NCBI GenBank assembly: GCA_964480635.1
Contig: CAYZQE010000014.1
Location: forward strand, 1-36,366
Direction: 5' to 3'
From: CAYZQE01 sp964480635
GTDB taxonomy: Bacteria > Pseudomonadota > Gammaproteobacteria > GCA-001735895
DNA: 36,366 nucleotides
A model generated the notes under the pieces. The model ran no database searches, was not told the origin of the DNA, and was given only the letters and a program-made list of their open reading frames with translations. Of this stretch, positions 16,583 through 25,297 are shown piece by piece. The position numbers and the translations under genes were made by a program. Numbering within the stretch: position 1 is the first letter of the stretch; the number at the start of each line of letters is the position of its first letter.

Positions 16583-17302
16583 ATGATCATCACGAAACAA
16601 AAAAAACAAATTTGGGTTGTTATTCCCGCCTCGGGCATTGGCTCAAGAATGCAAGCTTCACTTCCAAAGCAATACCTTCCGCTTCAAAATAAAACCGTTA
16701 TTGAATCAACATTAGATCGTTTGTTGAGTTTGGATGCTATTGACGGTGCTGTCGTTGTGTTAAATGAAAAAGACCAATATTGGCATAATTTGAATTATCA
16801 AAATGATAAGCCGATATTAACAGCTATAGGTGCTAAAGAGCGTTCAGGTTCAGTATTAAATGGATTAGAGGCGTTAAAAGACTTAAGCCAAAAAAATGAT
16901 TTGTGGGTCATGATTCACGATGCAGTAAGGCCGTGCGTCACTCATACTGACTTGCAGTTATTAGTTGATGGCTCTTTAGTAGAAAAAGACGGTTTGTTTT
17001 TGGCTCACCCTGTTGCCGATACTCTAAAAAGGGTAAACAGCAATCTTCATTGTGTTGAAACGGTAGATAGAGAATCATTATGGAGGGCATTTACACCGCA
17101 GATGTTTCCCTTTGAATTGATTTATGAAGCACTGTTAAAGGTGATGGGTAATGGTCTTCAAATCACGGATGACGTGAGTGCAGTTCAGGCCTTAAATTTA
17201 AGCCCTAAAATAATTTTAGGTCGTTCAGATAATATTAAAATCACATACCCTCAAGATATTGTTATTGCAGAAACCATTTTAAAGCAACAATATGATTCCT
17301 AA
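16583..17302 (+). CDS. ispD: 2-C-methyl-D-erythritol 4-phosphate cytidylyltransferase
   Basis: Third step of the non-mevalonate isoprenoid pathway: couples CTP and MEP to CDP-ME. The 239-residue protein has the CTP-binding PASGIGSRMQASLPKQYLPL, VMIHDAVRPCVT, and HPVADTLKRV with ESLWRAFTPQMFPF. It begins four bases after ftsB. The partner ispF, often next to ispD, is not present; an RND operon follows instead. Confidence 0.95.
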   Translation: MIITKQKKQIWVVIPASGIGSRMQASLPKQYLPLQNKTVIESTLDRLLSLDAIDGAVVVLNEKDQYWHNLNYQNDKPILTAIGAKERSGSVLNGLEALKDLSQKNDLWVMIHDAVRPCVTHTDLQLLVDGSLVEKDGLFLAHPVADTLKRVNSNLHCVETVDRESLWRAFTPQMFPFELIYEALLKVMGNGLQITDDVSAVQALNLSPKIILGRSDNIKITYPQDIVIAETILKQQYDS

Positions 17303-17305
17303 AGT

Positions 17306-17349
17306 CAACTTTAAAACAGTTGTTTTTATACACTTAAATTAACTGTTTT
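17306..17349 (+). terminator. Possible terminator or alternative hairpins after ispD
   Basis: Two hairpins share a strand. CAACT (17306-17310) pairs with AGTTG (17318-17322) and runs into five Ts, a weak intrinsic terminator. Alternatively AAAACAGTT (17313-17321) pairs exactly with AACTGTTTT (17341-17349) over 19 bases. Both end the pyrG-to-ispD unit plausibly; neither is strong. Confidence 0.4.
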
Positions 17350-17412
17350 TCATTTTCATTCATATGAAAATAGATACAAATCTGCTACTATCCGCCGACA
17401 AATTTTAGAGTG

Positions 17413-17445
17413 CATTCTCTTTAGGTCTTCCTAAAAATTAGAATG
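17413..17445. promoter_or_regulatory. Nested inverted repeat before the RND operon
   Basis: CATTCT (17413-17418) pairs with AGAATG (17440-17445), and within it TTTAGG (17420-17425) pairs with CCTAAA (17430-17435) around a four-base loop. It lies 50-80 bases before the adaptor gene and could be a leader hairpin or a repressor operator. No regulator gene is adjacent. Confidence 0.35.
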
Positions 17446-17496
17446 TTGTGCTATTTAAACCCGTTTGAATTAAATGTCTCATTTTGAGTATCAGTT

Positions 17497-18669
17497 ATGA
17501 ATGTTAAAAGTATTAAACAAGGTGTCGTTATCGCGTTATTTGCCAGTCTATTTTCGGCAAACAGTCTGGCATGGCAGATATTAACGGTCGATGAAGCTGC
17601 ATTAGGCAGTAAGTTGAAAATTGGTGGTACGGTAATTCCTTACAAAGAAGTGACTTTGTCTGCTCAGGTTCCAGGCCGAATTCAATATATTGCGGGTGCT
17701 GAAGGTGATGCTTTTCAAAAGAATAGCCTTTTACTGTCGATTAATGATGATAGTTTAGTCGCTAAGCGTAGAGCGGTTTTAGCTCGGTTATCAAATGCAG
17801 AAGCGAGTTTAAGAAATGCGCGCGTTCAGTATTCTAGAGAGTTAATTTCCCCTCGTAGTAAAAGCGTTGGTCAAATGCCGGGTATGGGTTTGCCATCATT
17901 GTTTGATAATCTATTTACGCGCAATGTTGGAAGCATGGTGGGTTTAGGTGATCCCGATGTTGAAAGACAAGCTGATTTATACTCTTCAGGGTCTAAAGTT
18001 AATCAAGCCGAGTCAATGGTTTTGCAAGCCCGCTCTGGTCTTGAAGAAATAGATGCTAAATTGCGTGATGCGCGTTCAATTGCACCATTTAATGGCAAGA
18101 TAACCCAAAAAATGGTTGAAGAAGGCGATACGGTTCAGCCGGGAACACCTTTAATAAAGTTTGCACACACTAAGTTTTTACGTATTCAAGCAGAAATTCC
18201 TGCGCGTTTAATTATTGGCTTAATTAAGGGTAGTTTAGTCGATGTAAAGTTAGATATTAATAATACCTATACCAAAGCAAAGGTTGCCCAGATTTTTCCG
18301 GTAGCTAATAAGCAAAAACATACAGTAACCGTGAAGTTTGATTTGCCAGAAGGGACACCCGGTGGCCCAGGTTTATATGCTGAAGTCACCATTGAGGATA
18401 AAACGGTTAAAAAGACAGCGGTGCCTGTCATCCCTAAAAATGCGGTGTTATATCGTGGTAGCTTACCAAGTGTGTTTGTTTTAAATGAAGACGACGTTGC
18501 CAAAATGAAATTAGTTCGTTTGGGGCCATCATATGATGAAACTAGAATTACTGTTTTGTCGGGTTTAAAGCCAGGTGAAAGAATCGTAGCTAATCCCCCA
18601 AAGGATATTCGTTCGGGTTGGACACCGCCAGAAAGAAAAGAATCAATTTCAGAGCCCGTTGCTCAATAG
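17497..18669 (+). CDS. RND efflux periplasmic adaptor subunit (membrane fusion protein)
   Basis: The HlyD/AcrA-type adaptor bridging the inner-membrane RND pump to an outer-membrane channel. A signal peptide covers residues 1-25 (cleavage near NSLA-WQ). The first half-lipoyl segment (about 40-80, VPGRIQYIAGAEGDAF) is followed by a coiled-coil hairpin, a second lipoyl half (APFNGKITQKMVEEGDTVQPGTPL) and beta-barrel and membrane-proximal domains. The hairpin is interrupted at about residues 117-165 by a Gly/Met/Pro-rich stretch (QMPGMGLPSLFDNLF, SMVGLGDPD), where adaptors normally continue as helix. No lipobox is seen. The RND permease follows after 36 bases. No TolC-like channel gene is in the window. 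Confidence 0.9.
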   Translation: MNVKSIKQGVVIALFASLFSANSLAWQILTVDEAALGSKLKIGGTVIPYKEVTLSAQVPGRIQYIAGAEGDAFQKNSLLLSINDDSLVAKRRAVLARLSNAEASLRNARVQYSRELISPRSKSVGQMPGMGLPSLFDNLFTRNVGSMVGLGDPDVERQADLYSSGSKVNQAESMVLQARSGLEEIDAKLRDARSIAPFNGKITQKMVEEGDTVQPGTPLIKFAHTKFLRIQAEIPARLIIGLIKGSLVDVKLDINNTYTKAKVAQIFPVANKQKHTVTVKFDLPEGTPGGPGLYAEVTIEDKTVKKTAVPVIPKNAVLYRGSLPSVFVLNEDDVAKMKLVRLGPSYDETRITVLSGLKPGERIVANPPKDIRSGWTPPERKESISEPVAQ

Positions 18670-18705
18670 AGCGAGCTGTTGCATAAGTTTAGATGATAAA
18701 ATAAT

Positions 18706-21700
18706 ATGACTGATAATACGAATAACTCAGACCTACAAGCTGAAGATGTCAATAAAAACGCTTCAGAGCCAAATGAGAAAGTCTCTTTGGGTCTTGCAGG
18801 TTGGTTGGCAAAAACATTTATTCATTCTCCAATAACGCCCTTACTCTTAGTGGCTTGCTTTGCCCTCGGTTTAATGGGTGTTATGTTGACGCCAAGACAA
18901 GAAGACCCGCAAATTTCTGTGCCAATGGTTGATGTCTTTATCAGCTACAGAGGTGCAACGGCCTCTCGAGTCTCTAAGTTAGCCATAGAACCTTTAGAGC
19001 GTATTTTGGGTGAAATTAGTGGTGTTAAACATGTCTATTCAGCCTCTATGCGCGATCAAGGTATTGTTACAGTACAATTTGAAGTCGGTGAAGAATTAGA
19101 AAACTCACTGGTTAAGGTTTACGATAAAATAGCATCCAATCAGGATGCTATTCCGCCAGGCGTTGATAAACCATTGGTGAAACCAAAAGGTGTTGATGAT
19201 GTGCCAACCGTCACCTTTACACTTTGGTCTAATGAGGTAGACGACTCTGTTTTGCGTTTAGTAGCGCTCGATGTGCTGCAAAAAATGAGTGCAGTTGAAA
19301 ACAGTAGCCAAGGTTTTATTGTTGGCGGGCGTTCTGATCAAATTAACATTGAAGTATTGCCTGAAAAATTATCAGGCTTTGACATTACATTAGATCAGTT
19401 AGCAAATACCATTCGTACGGCTAATAGTGAAGTAGGTTTGGGTAGTATTGAAAGCAATGATCTATCTTTTAAGGTCTATACGGGTAAGTTTTTAAAGTCA
19501 GCGGCTGACATACAAAATCTTGTCGTTAGTATCAATGAAGGCTCTCCTGTTTATGTAAGGGATGTGGCTAATGTTGTTGCTGGGCCGGCAGATACAAGCA
19601 GTTTTGTTTCATATTTTACTTCACCCATCAATCATGACCCTGATGCAGAGGTCGCTTATAACGCATCTGCTGTCACTATTGCCATCGCAAAAAAGAAAGG
19701 TACGAATGGTGTCAAAGTATCTCAAGATATTATTGCGAAAATAGAAACTCTTAAAGGCACCATCATTCCAGACAATATTCATGTTGAAGTGACGCGTGAT
19801 TACGGAAAGTCAGCCGAAAATAAAGTAAATTCCTTGATTTTAAAGCTATTTATCGCAACGGGTATTGTTGTGGTATTAATTTGGATTGCACTTAGTTTTC
19901 GTTGGGAACCTGCGCTTGTTGTTGCCATCGTTATTCCTGTTGTTATTTTAGTGACCGTGTTTTATGCACTCTTAAAAGGTTACACCATTGACCGAGTGAG
20001 CTTATTTGCGCTTATATTCTCTATTGGTATATTGGTTGATGATGCCATTGTTGTGGTAGAAAACATTTATAGACGTTGGATTATTGACGGAAGCAGCTCT
20101 ACAGAAGTCGCGATAGATGCCGTACGTGAAGTTGGCAATCCAACGTTATTAGCCACGTTTACAGTGATCGCAGCATTATTGCCCATGGGCTTTGTGCGCG
20201 GCATGATGGGGCCATATATGGAACCAATTCCTGCCTTAGGCTCATTTGCAATGTTGTTTTCAGTGATTGCTGCCTTTGTATTTACACCATGGTTGGCGAT
20301 GCGAATAAAGCCATCTATGGAAAAGCTGAAAAAAATGGAAGAAGCCGAACATGGTCAAAATGAATGGTTAGGTCGGTTCTTTAATCGGATGCTCATTCCA
20401 TTAATTACCAATAGAACAAAAGGTATACTCTTTTTGATCAGCATGTTTGTGGTGTTCTTTTTAAGTATGGCACTGTTTTATACTAAAGCAGTACCTGTTA
20501 AAATGCTGCCTTTAGATAACAAACCAGAATTTAATATTATAGTGAATCTAGATGAAGGTAAGGCATTGCCCTTAACCGCTAATATCGTTAATGAAATTAC
20601 TGATATTGTTTTAGGTGTAGACGAAGTCACGGCTATTCAAACGTATGTTGGAACGGCTTCACCATTTAATTTTAATGGCCTCGTTAGGCATTATTATTTA
20701 CGTTCACAACCTTGGGAAGCAGATATCCAAGTCCAACTAAAATCTAAGAATGATCGTAGCCGTAGCAGTCATGAGATAGCGGAAGATGTGCGTAACCGGT
20801 TACAGGTTGTGCTAAAAAACAATGACTTTGTGAGATTGCAAATTGTCGAAATGCCTCCAGGACCTCCTGTACTGCAATCTGTTGTGGCCGAAATCTATGG
20901 CAGTGACGCAGACGCTAGAAGAACTGTGGCTAAAGATTTAGAAGCTATGTTTATCAATTCTTCCAATATCACTGATGTTGATACGTTAATGAGTAAAGAT
21001 CATGAAATTTGGCGTTTTGAAGTTGATGCTGAAAAGGCGGTAAGACGCGGTATTTCAGTCGATACTATTAATCGTAACTTACAAATGGCGCTTGGTAATT
21101 TTCGTTTAGGCGATGTAAAGAGTGGTTATAAACTTGAACCAACCTTTATTGTGTTACAAATACCCATGAGTATTCGTTCTGATTTATCTCGAATTAAAGA
21201 GTTACCTATACCCAGTCAAACGGGTGGAAGTGTTGCTTTAGGTGAGTTAGGTGAATTTCATAAACATCTCCAAGATCACATTATTTATCATAAAGATTTG
21301 CGTAAAGTTGAATATGTGACGGGTGAGACACTAGGTCGTTTAGGTGCTCCAATTTACGGCATGTTTGATGTTATAGAGGAGCTAGAAGACTACAGAACGC
21401 CTGACGGTAATAAACTCGAAGGTATGTGGACTGAAACCCCCAAATCTGATGACGTGTTAGCCTTTGAATGGGCTGGTGAATGGACGGTTACTTATGAAAC
21501 TTTCCGCGATATGGGCATGGCTTTTGGTGTCGCATTAATCTTGATCTATATGTTAGTGGTCATGGAATTTGGTAACTTTTCATTGCCTGCCATTATTATG
21601 GCTCCCATTCCATTAACGTTGGTTGGAATCGTTCCAGGTCATTGGTTGTTAGGTGCCGAATTTACAGCAACCTCTATGATTGGTTTTATAGCACTGGCAG

Positions 21701-22659
21701 GGATTATTGTCCGAAACTCAATATTGCTGGTCGATTTCACCAAACATGAGGTGTTAGCAGGGCGAGCCGTTACAGAATCTGTATTGTTAGCCTGTAAGGC
21801 ACGAACACGTCCAATATTAGTGACCGCTTTTGCTCTAGTGGGTGGTGCTGGTGTTATCATTCTAGACCCTATCTTTAAAGGTATGGCGATATCATTAGCT
21901 TTTGGTGTGTTGGTTTCAACTATCCTAACCTTAGTTGTTATTCCATTGGGTTGTATCAGTGTTCGTGAGTCATTTGCAGTGCAAAGACGCGATAAAAATG
22001 GTAAAAAACTACCGGGTGTATTACCTTACGATGCGATTTTAGAAGGTACTTCTGATTTAGTAAAAGAATTTGGTGATGCTAAAAAAGACTCTAGTTCTAA
22101 CGCTGGTTCTGAAGGTGGAATAGCAAGTTATTTTATTTCCTTTCTAAATTATGTTTGGTTAGCAATGGTTCTATTTGTGCAGTGGATTGGCTGTTTAATA
22201 TTAGATATTGTGGGTATTTTTACCGGATTATTTTCTTATTTGATGAAAAAAATAGGCATGGGTGGTTCTCAAAAAACACCTAAGCCAAATGTCATTAACT
22301 CAAGTTCTGAGACGACGACAACTTCGACTGCTATTGTAAAAGAAGAAAAAGTTAAAGACGTTGAAATCAATGAGCCTAAGGCAGTTAATGAAAGTACAAC
22401 AGCCACGACAACGAGCGCTGTAGACACTTCTAACAATGGCAGTCTTGATGATAAAGAAGTCGTAGTTAAAAAGTCAGTTAAGAAAAAGACAGCTGCAAAA
22501 AAGGAAACGGTCACTAAAAAAGTTGTCGTTAAAAAACCGATGACTAAAAAATCTGTCGCTAAAAAAGCAGCGGTTAAAAAAGCTAATACAAAAAAAGCGG
22601 CGGCTAAATCAACTTCTCGACGCGGTATTAAGTTAAAATCAGATTTAGATGACAAATGA
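18706..22659 (+). CDS. RND efflux permease with extra hydrophobic segment and lysine-rich C-terminal tail
   Basis: A 1317-residue AcrB-superfamily proton-driven exporter of the inner membrane. The first roughly 1110 residues follow the RND plan, with two periplasmic loops and twelve membrane helices. The proton-relay pair Asp445-Asp446 is in GILVDDAIVVVEN; Arg1003 (IIVRNSILLVDF) occupies the position of AcrB Lys940. Beyond the normal end, residues 1142-1187 are a further strongly hydrophobic stretch long enough for one or two membrane passes, followed by a Ser/Thr-rich linker and, at 1250-1317, a tail with 24 lysines and 2 arginines in 68 residues in a KKxxx period (TKKSVAKKAAVKKANTKKAA), like histone H1 tails. 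Overlaps the next gene by four bases (ATGA). Substrate unknown. Confidence 0.9.
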   Translation: MTDNTNNSDLQAEDVNKNASEPNEKVSLGLAGWLAKTFIHSPITPLLLVACFALGLMGVMLTPRQEDPQISVPMVDVFISYRGATASRVSKLAIEPLERILGEISGVKHVYSASMRDQGIVTVQFEVGEELENSLVKVYDKIASNQDAIPPGVDKPLVKPKGVDDVPTVTFTLWSNEVDDSVLRLVALDVLQKMSAVENSSQGFIVGGRSDQINIEVLPEKLSGFDITLDQLANTIRTANSEVGLGSIESNDLSFKVYTGKFLKSAADIQNLVVSINEGSPVYVRDVANVVAGPADTSSFVSYFTSPINHDPDAEVAYNASAVTIAIAKKKGTNGVKVSQDIIAKIETLKGTIIPDNIHVEVTRDYGKSAENKVNSLILKLFIATGIVVVLIWIALSFRWEPALVVAIVIPVVILVTVFYALLKGYTIDRVSLFALIFSIGILVDDAIVVVENIYRRWIIDGSSSTEVAIDAVREVGNPTLLATFTVIAALLPMGFVRGMMGPYMEPIPALGSFAMLFSVIAAFVFTPWLAMRIKPSMEKLKKMEEAEHGQNEWLGRFFNRMLIPLITNRTKGILFLISMFVVFFLSMALFYTKAVPVKMLPLDNKPEFNIIVNLDEGKALPLTANIVNEITDIVLGVDEVTAIQTYVGTASPFNFNGLVRHYYLRSQPWEADIQVQLKSKNDRSRSSHEIAEDVRNRLQVVLKNNDFVRLQIVEMPPGPPVLQSVVAEIYGSDADARRTVAKDLEAMFINSSNITDVDTLMSKDHEIWRFEVDAEKAVRRGISVDTINRNLQMALGNFRLGDVKSGYKLEPTFIVLQIPMSIRSDLSRIKELPIPSQTGGSVALGELGEFHKHLQDHIIYHKDLRKVEYVTGETLGRLGAPIYGMFDVIEELEDYRTPDGNKLEGMWTETPKSDDVLAFEWAGEWTVTYETFRDMGMAFGVALILIYMLVVMEFGNFSLPAIIMAPIPLTLVGIVPGHWLLGAEFTATSMIGFIALAGIIVRNSILLVDFTKHEVLAGRAVTESVLLACKARTRPILVTAFALVGGAGVIILDPIFKGMAISLAFGVLVSTILTLVVIPLGCISVRESFAVQRRDKNGKKLPGVLPYDAILEGTSDLVKEFGDAKKDSSSNAGSEGGIASYFISFLNYVWLAMVLFVQWIGCLILDIVGIFTGLFSYLMKKIGMGGSQKTPKPNVINSSSETTTTSTAIVKEEKVKDVEINEPKAVNESTTATTTSAVDTSNNGSLDDKEVVVKKSVKKKTAAKKETVTKKVVVKKPMTKKSVAKKAAVKKANTKKAAAKSTSRRGIKLKSDLDDK

Positions 22660-23315
22660 TAAAACATAATCTTTTGTTCGTAATAAGCTGTTTATTGTTT
22701 TTAAATAGTGCTTATAGCAGTACCGAAGTTAAAGCGCCAGAGGGGCCGTTTATTTCTCAATTAAGGGCTACATTTAGTCTTTCGCCTGAACAAGGTTTCA
22801 TTGCTAAAAAGGCAGCTGTTAAAGAAAAGGTTTATAATTTTCAAGTGCCTGACTTAGGGCGATATCAAGAAAGGTCGTCACCAGCTTCGGTTTCTTTTGA
22901 AGAAAAACCCACGGAGAATGCATTTTCTTTTGAACAAGATGACATGTTTAAACCTATATTTGATGAATCGGCGTTCAGCCATTCTTCAACAGATAAAAGC
23001 CCCTCTCAAATTTCACCCTATGCGGCAGTACACAATCAAAATTTTCTTCAGCAACCTAAACAAAAGATGAGTTTTGATGCAATGCCAATTAGTAGTAATC
23101 CAGTCAGTGATTTAAGTTCATATCCAGCCGAATGGTCTCAACTAAATCCATTAGGTAGCTTTGAGGGTGCTCATCAGCGTGGTGTCAATAATATGGCGAC
23201 TCCAAATAATAATTTTAGGCAGAATACCAATTCAATGCGAATGCCATTTTCAATGCAAAGGCCACATCAGCCTGCACAGCCTATGAATAATAACTCGAAT
23301 TACGGATATAAATAA
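22656..23315 (+). CDS. Secreted Asn/Pro/Met-rich protein of unknown function
   Basis: 219 residues; I do not recognise the family. A signal peptide is clear (MIKHNLLFVISCLLFLNSAYS, cleavage near residue 21). The mature protein has no evident globular domain: it is polar, rich in Ser, Gln, Asn and Pro, contains a KKAAVKEK segment, and ends Met/Asn-rich (NSMRMPFSMQ). The ATG overlaps the RND permease stop (ATGA), and the stop overlaps the next ATG by one base, so translation of all three is probably coupled, tying the protein to the pump. It could be a periplasmic or outer-surface accessory, and Met-rich segments would be compatible with metal binding, but nothing proves that. Confidence 0.75.
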   Translation: MIKHNLLFVISCLLFLNSAYSSTEVKAPEGPFISQLRATFSLSPEQGFIAKKAAVKEKVYNFQVPDLGRYQERSSPASVSFEEKPTENAFSFEQDDMFKPIFDESAFSHSSTDKSPSQISPYAAVHNQNFLQQPKQKMSFDAMPISSNPVSDLSSYPAEWSQLNPLGSFEGAHQRGVNNMATPNNNFRQNTNSMRMPFSMQRPHQPAQPMNNNSNYGYK

Positions 23316-23887
23316 TGTCTCTTAAAATATCAATAAGTGTGATGATACCTTTAGTTTTAGCTTTTTCTGCTGTCGCACAAGATGTTTCGCACCATCATGT
23401 GCAGCAGGTTCAACAAGATATTCAAAATGATATTAAAGGTACTTTAGATGGCGTCGTTAAAATGCCGGTCTTTATTCAAAATAATGCTAGGCAGTTAGTT
23501 TTTCCTCGTAGTTTTAATAACAGTATTGCCGTTAATCCATGGGCGCAAAATAAGCCTAGGCAGAGAAATATGCAAATTCAAGGGTATAATGCAGTTCCTC
23601 AAGGAAATCCTTGGGCTCCTATTGGAGCCCCTGTATTGCCATATGATAGCGCTAATATGATGCGGCCTGAAAAAAACCCTTACACTGATGCTGGGGCTTC
23701 ATTTTCAAGGCAGATGATGCCATCAGCAGGTTTTTCTACAGCGCCTTATGGCGGTTATCAAAATCAATTTTCACCCTTTAATGGTGGTTCTTTTTCAACG
23801 CCTTTTGGCGATAACTTTTTCCCTACAAATCAGTTTTGGCCAGGGATGAATAATAGCAACGGTTCATTCCCATTTATGCCTTGGTAA
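23315..23887 (+). CDS. Secreted Gly/Asn/Pro-rich protein of unknown function
   Basis: 190 residues, family not recognised. Signal peptide MSLKISISVMIPLVLAFSAVA with cleavage before QDV at residue 21. After cleavage come a His/Gln stretch (SHHHVQQVQQ), then a long low-complexity region in which NPWA, NPY, PFG, FFP and similar aromatic-Pro-Gly motifs recur, ending FPFMPW. This aromatic and Pro/Gly-rich composition resembles disordered or surface-adhesive proteins rather than enzymes. It overlaps the stop of the previous secreted protein by one base and shares its style, so the two may be functionally paired or diverged partners. Confidence 0.75.
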   Translation: MSLKISISVMIPLVLAFSAVAQDVSHHHVQQVQQDIQNDIKGTLDGVVKMPVFIQNNARQLVFPRSFNNSIAVNPWAQNKPRQRNMQIQGYNAVPQGNPWAPIGAPVLPYDSANMMRPEKNPYTDAGASFSRQMMPSAGFSTAPYGGYQNQFSPFNGGSFSTPFGDNFFPTNQFWPGMNNSNGSFPFMPW

Positions 23888-23905
23888 ACTTTTAGATAAT
23901 TTTAT

Positions 23906-24628
23906 ATGATACATTTCATTACTTTATGGTTGTTACTTTTATTGCCGACAGCTAATGCTGTTCAATTTTCTGCAACAGCCGTCATGTCCTCCCCTGGTAG
24001 CGCAGATATAACATCACGAATTTATTTTTCACCCGAAAAAATTCGTAAAGAGTTCTTTTACTATGGAGAACCTGTCGTTGAAATTTTAAACTCAAAAGCT
24101 AAAGTGAGTTTAATGTGTTTTTCTGATCAAAAAATTTGTTATGAAAATACATTACTTGAAAATATTGATGTAGGGATTTCAGAAGCTAAAGTGAATCCAT
24201 GTAGCTCATTAAAAAACATTACGTGCGAGCGTATTGGAGAAGAAGTCTTAAATAAGCGAAAAGCAATCAAATGGAAACTATCTAGAAAACAGGATGAAAA
24301 AATTTATTATTCATACGTATGGGTTGATGCGGAGATTAATATAATGGTTAAAAACTTAGAAAACAAAAAAAGTACATTAGAACTTGTTTGGCAAGGAAAT
24401 GAACAGCTTGGAACTAGGGAAACACAAAAATGGATGGAAATTGTTTCTTTAGGTGACGGTCAGTTGATAAAACGGCAACAATGGTTCGATACAGAATTAA
24501 AGATTAGCATTAGACAATTATATTCAAATGGTAGTCATCAAGAGCTTAAAGACATTGTGGTAGAGAAGTTAAATAAAAATTTATTTGAGATGCCAATAGG
24601 ATTTGAAAAGAAAGTCATGAGAAAGTAA
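23906..24628 (+). CDS. Secreted protein, possibly LolA-like / DUF4412
   Basis: 240 residues with a signal peptide (residues 1-18, cleavage near TANA-VQF). The mature part looks like a globular beta-rich domain: FSATAVMSSPGSADITSRIYFSPEKIRKEF, then VEILNSKAKVSLMCF and later YYSYVWVDAEINIMVKN resemble the repeated strands of LolA-type folds and of DUF4412 proteins, in which a periplasmic half-barrel binds lipid-like ligands. This assignment is by pattern only. Four cysteines in two clusters (CFSDQKIC and CSSLKNITC) could form disulfides. It follows the secreted pair by 18 bases and precedes the ParA-like gene by 36, consistent with one operon. Confidence 0.65.
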   Translation: MIHFITLWLLLLLPTANAVQFSATAVMSSPGSADITSRIYFSPEKIRKEFFYYGEPVVEILNSKAKVSLMCFSDQKICYENTLLENIDVGISEAKVNPCSSLKNITCERIGEEVLNKRKAIKWKLSRKQDEKIYYSYVWVDAEINIMVKNLENKKSTLELVWQGNEQLGTRETQKWMEIVSLGDGQLIKRQQWFDTELKISIRQLYSNGSHQELKDIVVEKLNKNLFEMPIGFEKKVMRK

Positions 24629-24664
24629 GCTATCATCATATCAATATAATTAAAAAAAAATAGA

Positions 24665-25297
24665 ATGATAACAATTGTTGGTAATTTAAAGGGTGGTACC
24701 GGTAAAAGTACAGTCGCTTTTAATTTGGCTATTTGGCTGCTCTTAAAAAAGAAGAAAACGGTAGTTTTTGATCTAGACCCACAAAAAACATTTACTGATG
24801 TCATCGATATACGTGAAGAAGAGGGTTATGAACCCTCTTTTGAGCTTTATGACGATATTAATTTGCTGGCTGATTATAAAACTAAACGTTGCGAAGTGAT
24901 TGTTGATATAGGTACGGCTGATTTTAGTGCTATGAAACAAGCATTAACAATTGCTGATAGAATTATTGTGCCTATACCGCCAAGCCAAGCTGATATTTGG
25001 TCAACTCAGCGTTTTTTAAAAATCATTAAAGAAGAAACCGATGGTGAAAAAAAACCTGAAGTTTTGGGTTTTATAAATCGAGGCGATACTCATAAAGGTA
25101 TCAGAGAAACGGATGAGGCAGAAGCAGCCATTGATTTTTTAAAAGGAATTAAACGAATTAAAAAAAGATTATATCAACGCACAGCTTTTAGACGTTCTTT
25201 TAGTGAAGGTTTAGCTGTTTTTGAAATGCAACCTACAAGTAAGGCATCTAAAGAATTCATTGCTTTTGCTTCTACATTATATCCTAAAATAAAATGA
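24665..25297 (+). CDS. Orphan ParA/MinD-like ATPase
   Basis: 210-residue deviant Walker A ATPase of the ParA/MinD/BcsQ group. KGGTGKST at residues 9-16 includes the signature Lys9 required for ATP-dependent dimerisation; VVFDLDPQKTFTD follows, and EVIVDIGTADFS provides the Walker B-like region with the usual switch residues. The length is that of the minimal ParA type, without an N-terminal helix-turn-helix. No ParB and no parS-like site are seen, and all neighbours are chromosomal envelope genes, so plasmid partition is unlikely. Orphan ParAs position cargo such as chemoreceptors, carboxysomes or cellulose synthase. Its stop overlaps the start of the next gene (ATGA), making that protein a prime partner candidate. 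Confidence 0.88.
   Translation: MITIVGNLKGGTGKSTVAFNLAIWLLLKKKKTVVFDLDPQKTFTDVIDIREEEGYEPSFELYDDINLLADYKTKRCEVIVDIGTADFSAMKQALTIADRIIVPIPPSQADIWSTQRFLKIIKEETDGEKKPEVLGFINRGDTHKGIRETDEAEAAIDFLKGIKRIKKRLYQRTAFRRSFSEGLAVFEMQPTSKASKEFIAFASTLYPKIK

Noticed and set aside
22269..22667. 132-codon minus-strand frame with hydrophobic phenylalanine and leucine runs
   Set aside because: It is the antisense image of the AAA-rich lysine tail of the RND permease; reverse-complemented lysine codons give Phe and Leu.
24665..25297. Plasmid or integrated-element partition locus
   Set aside because: There is no ParB, replication gene, integrase or relaxase, and flanking genes are chromosomal housekeeping.
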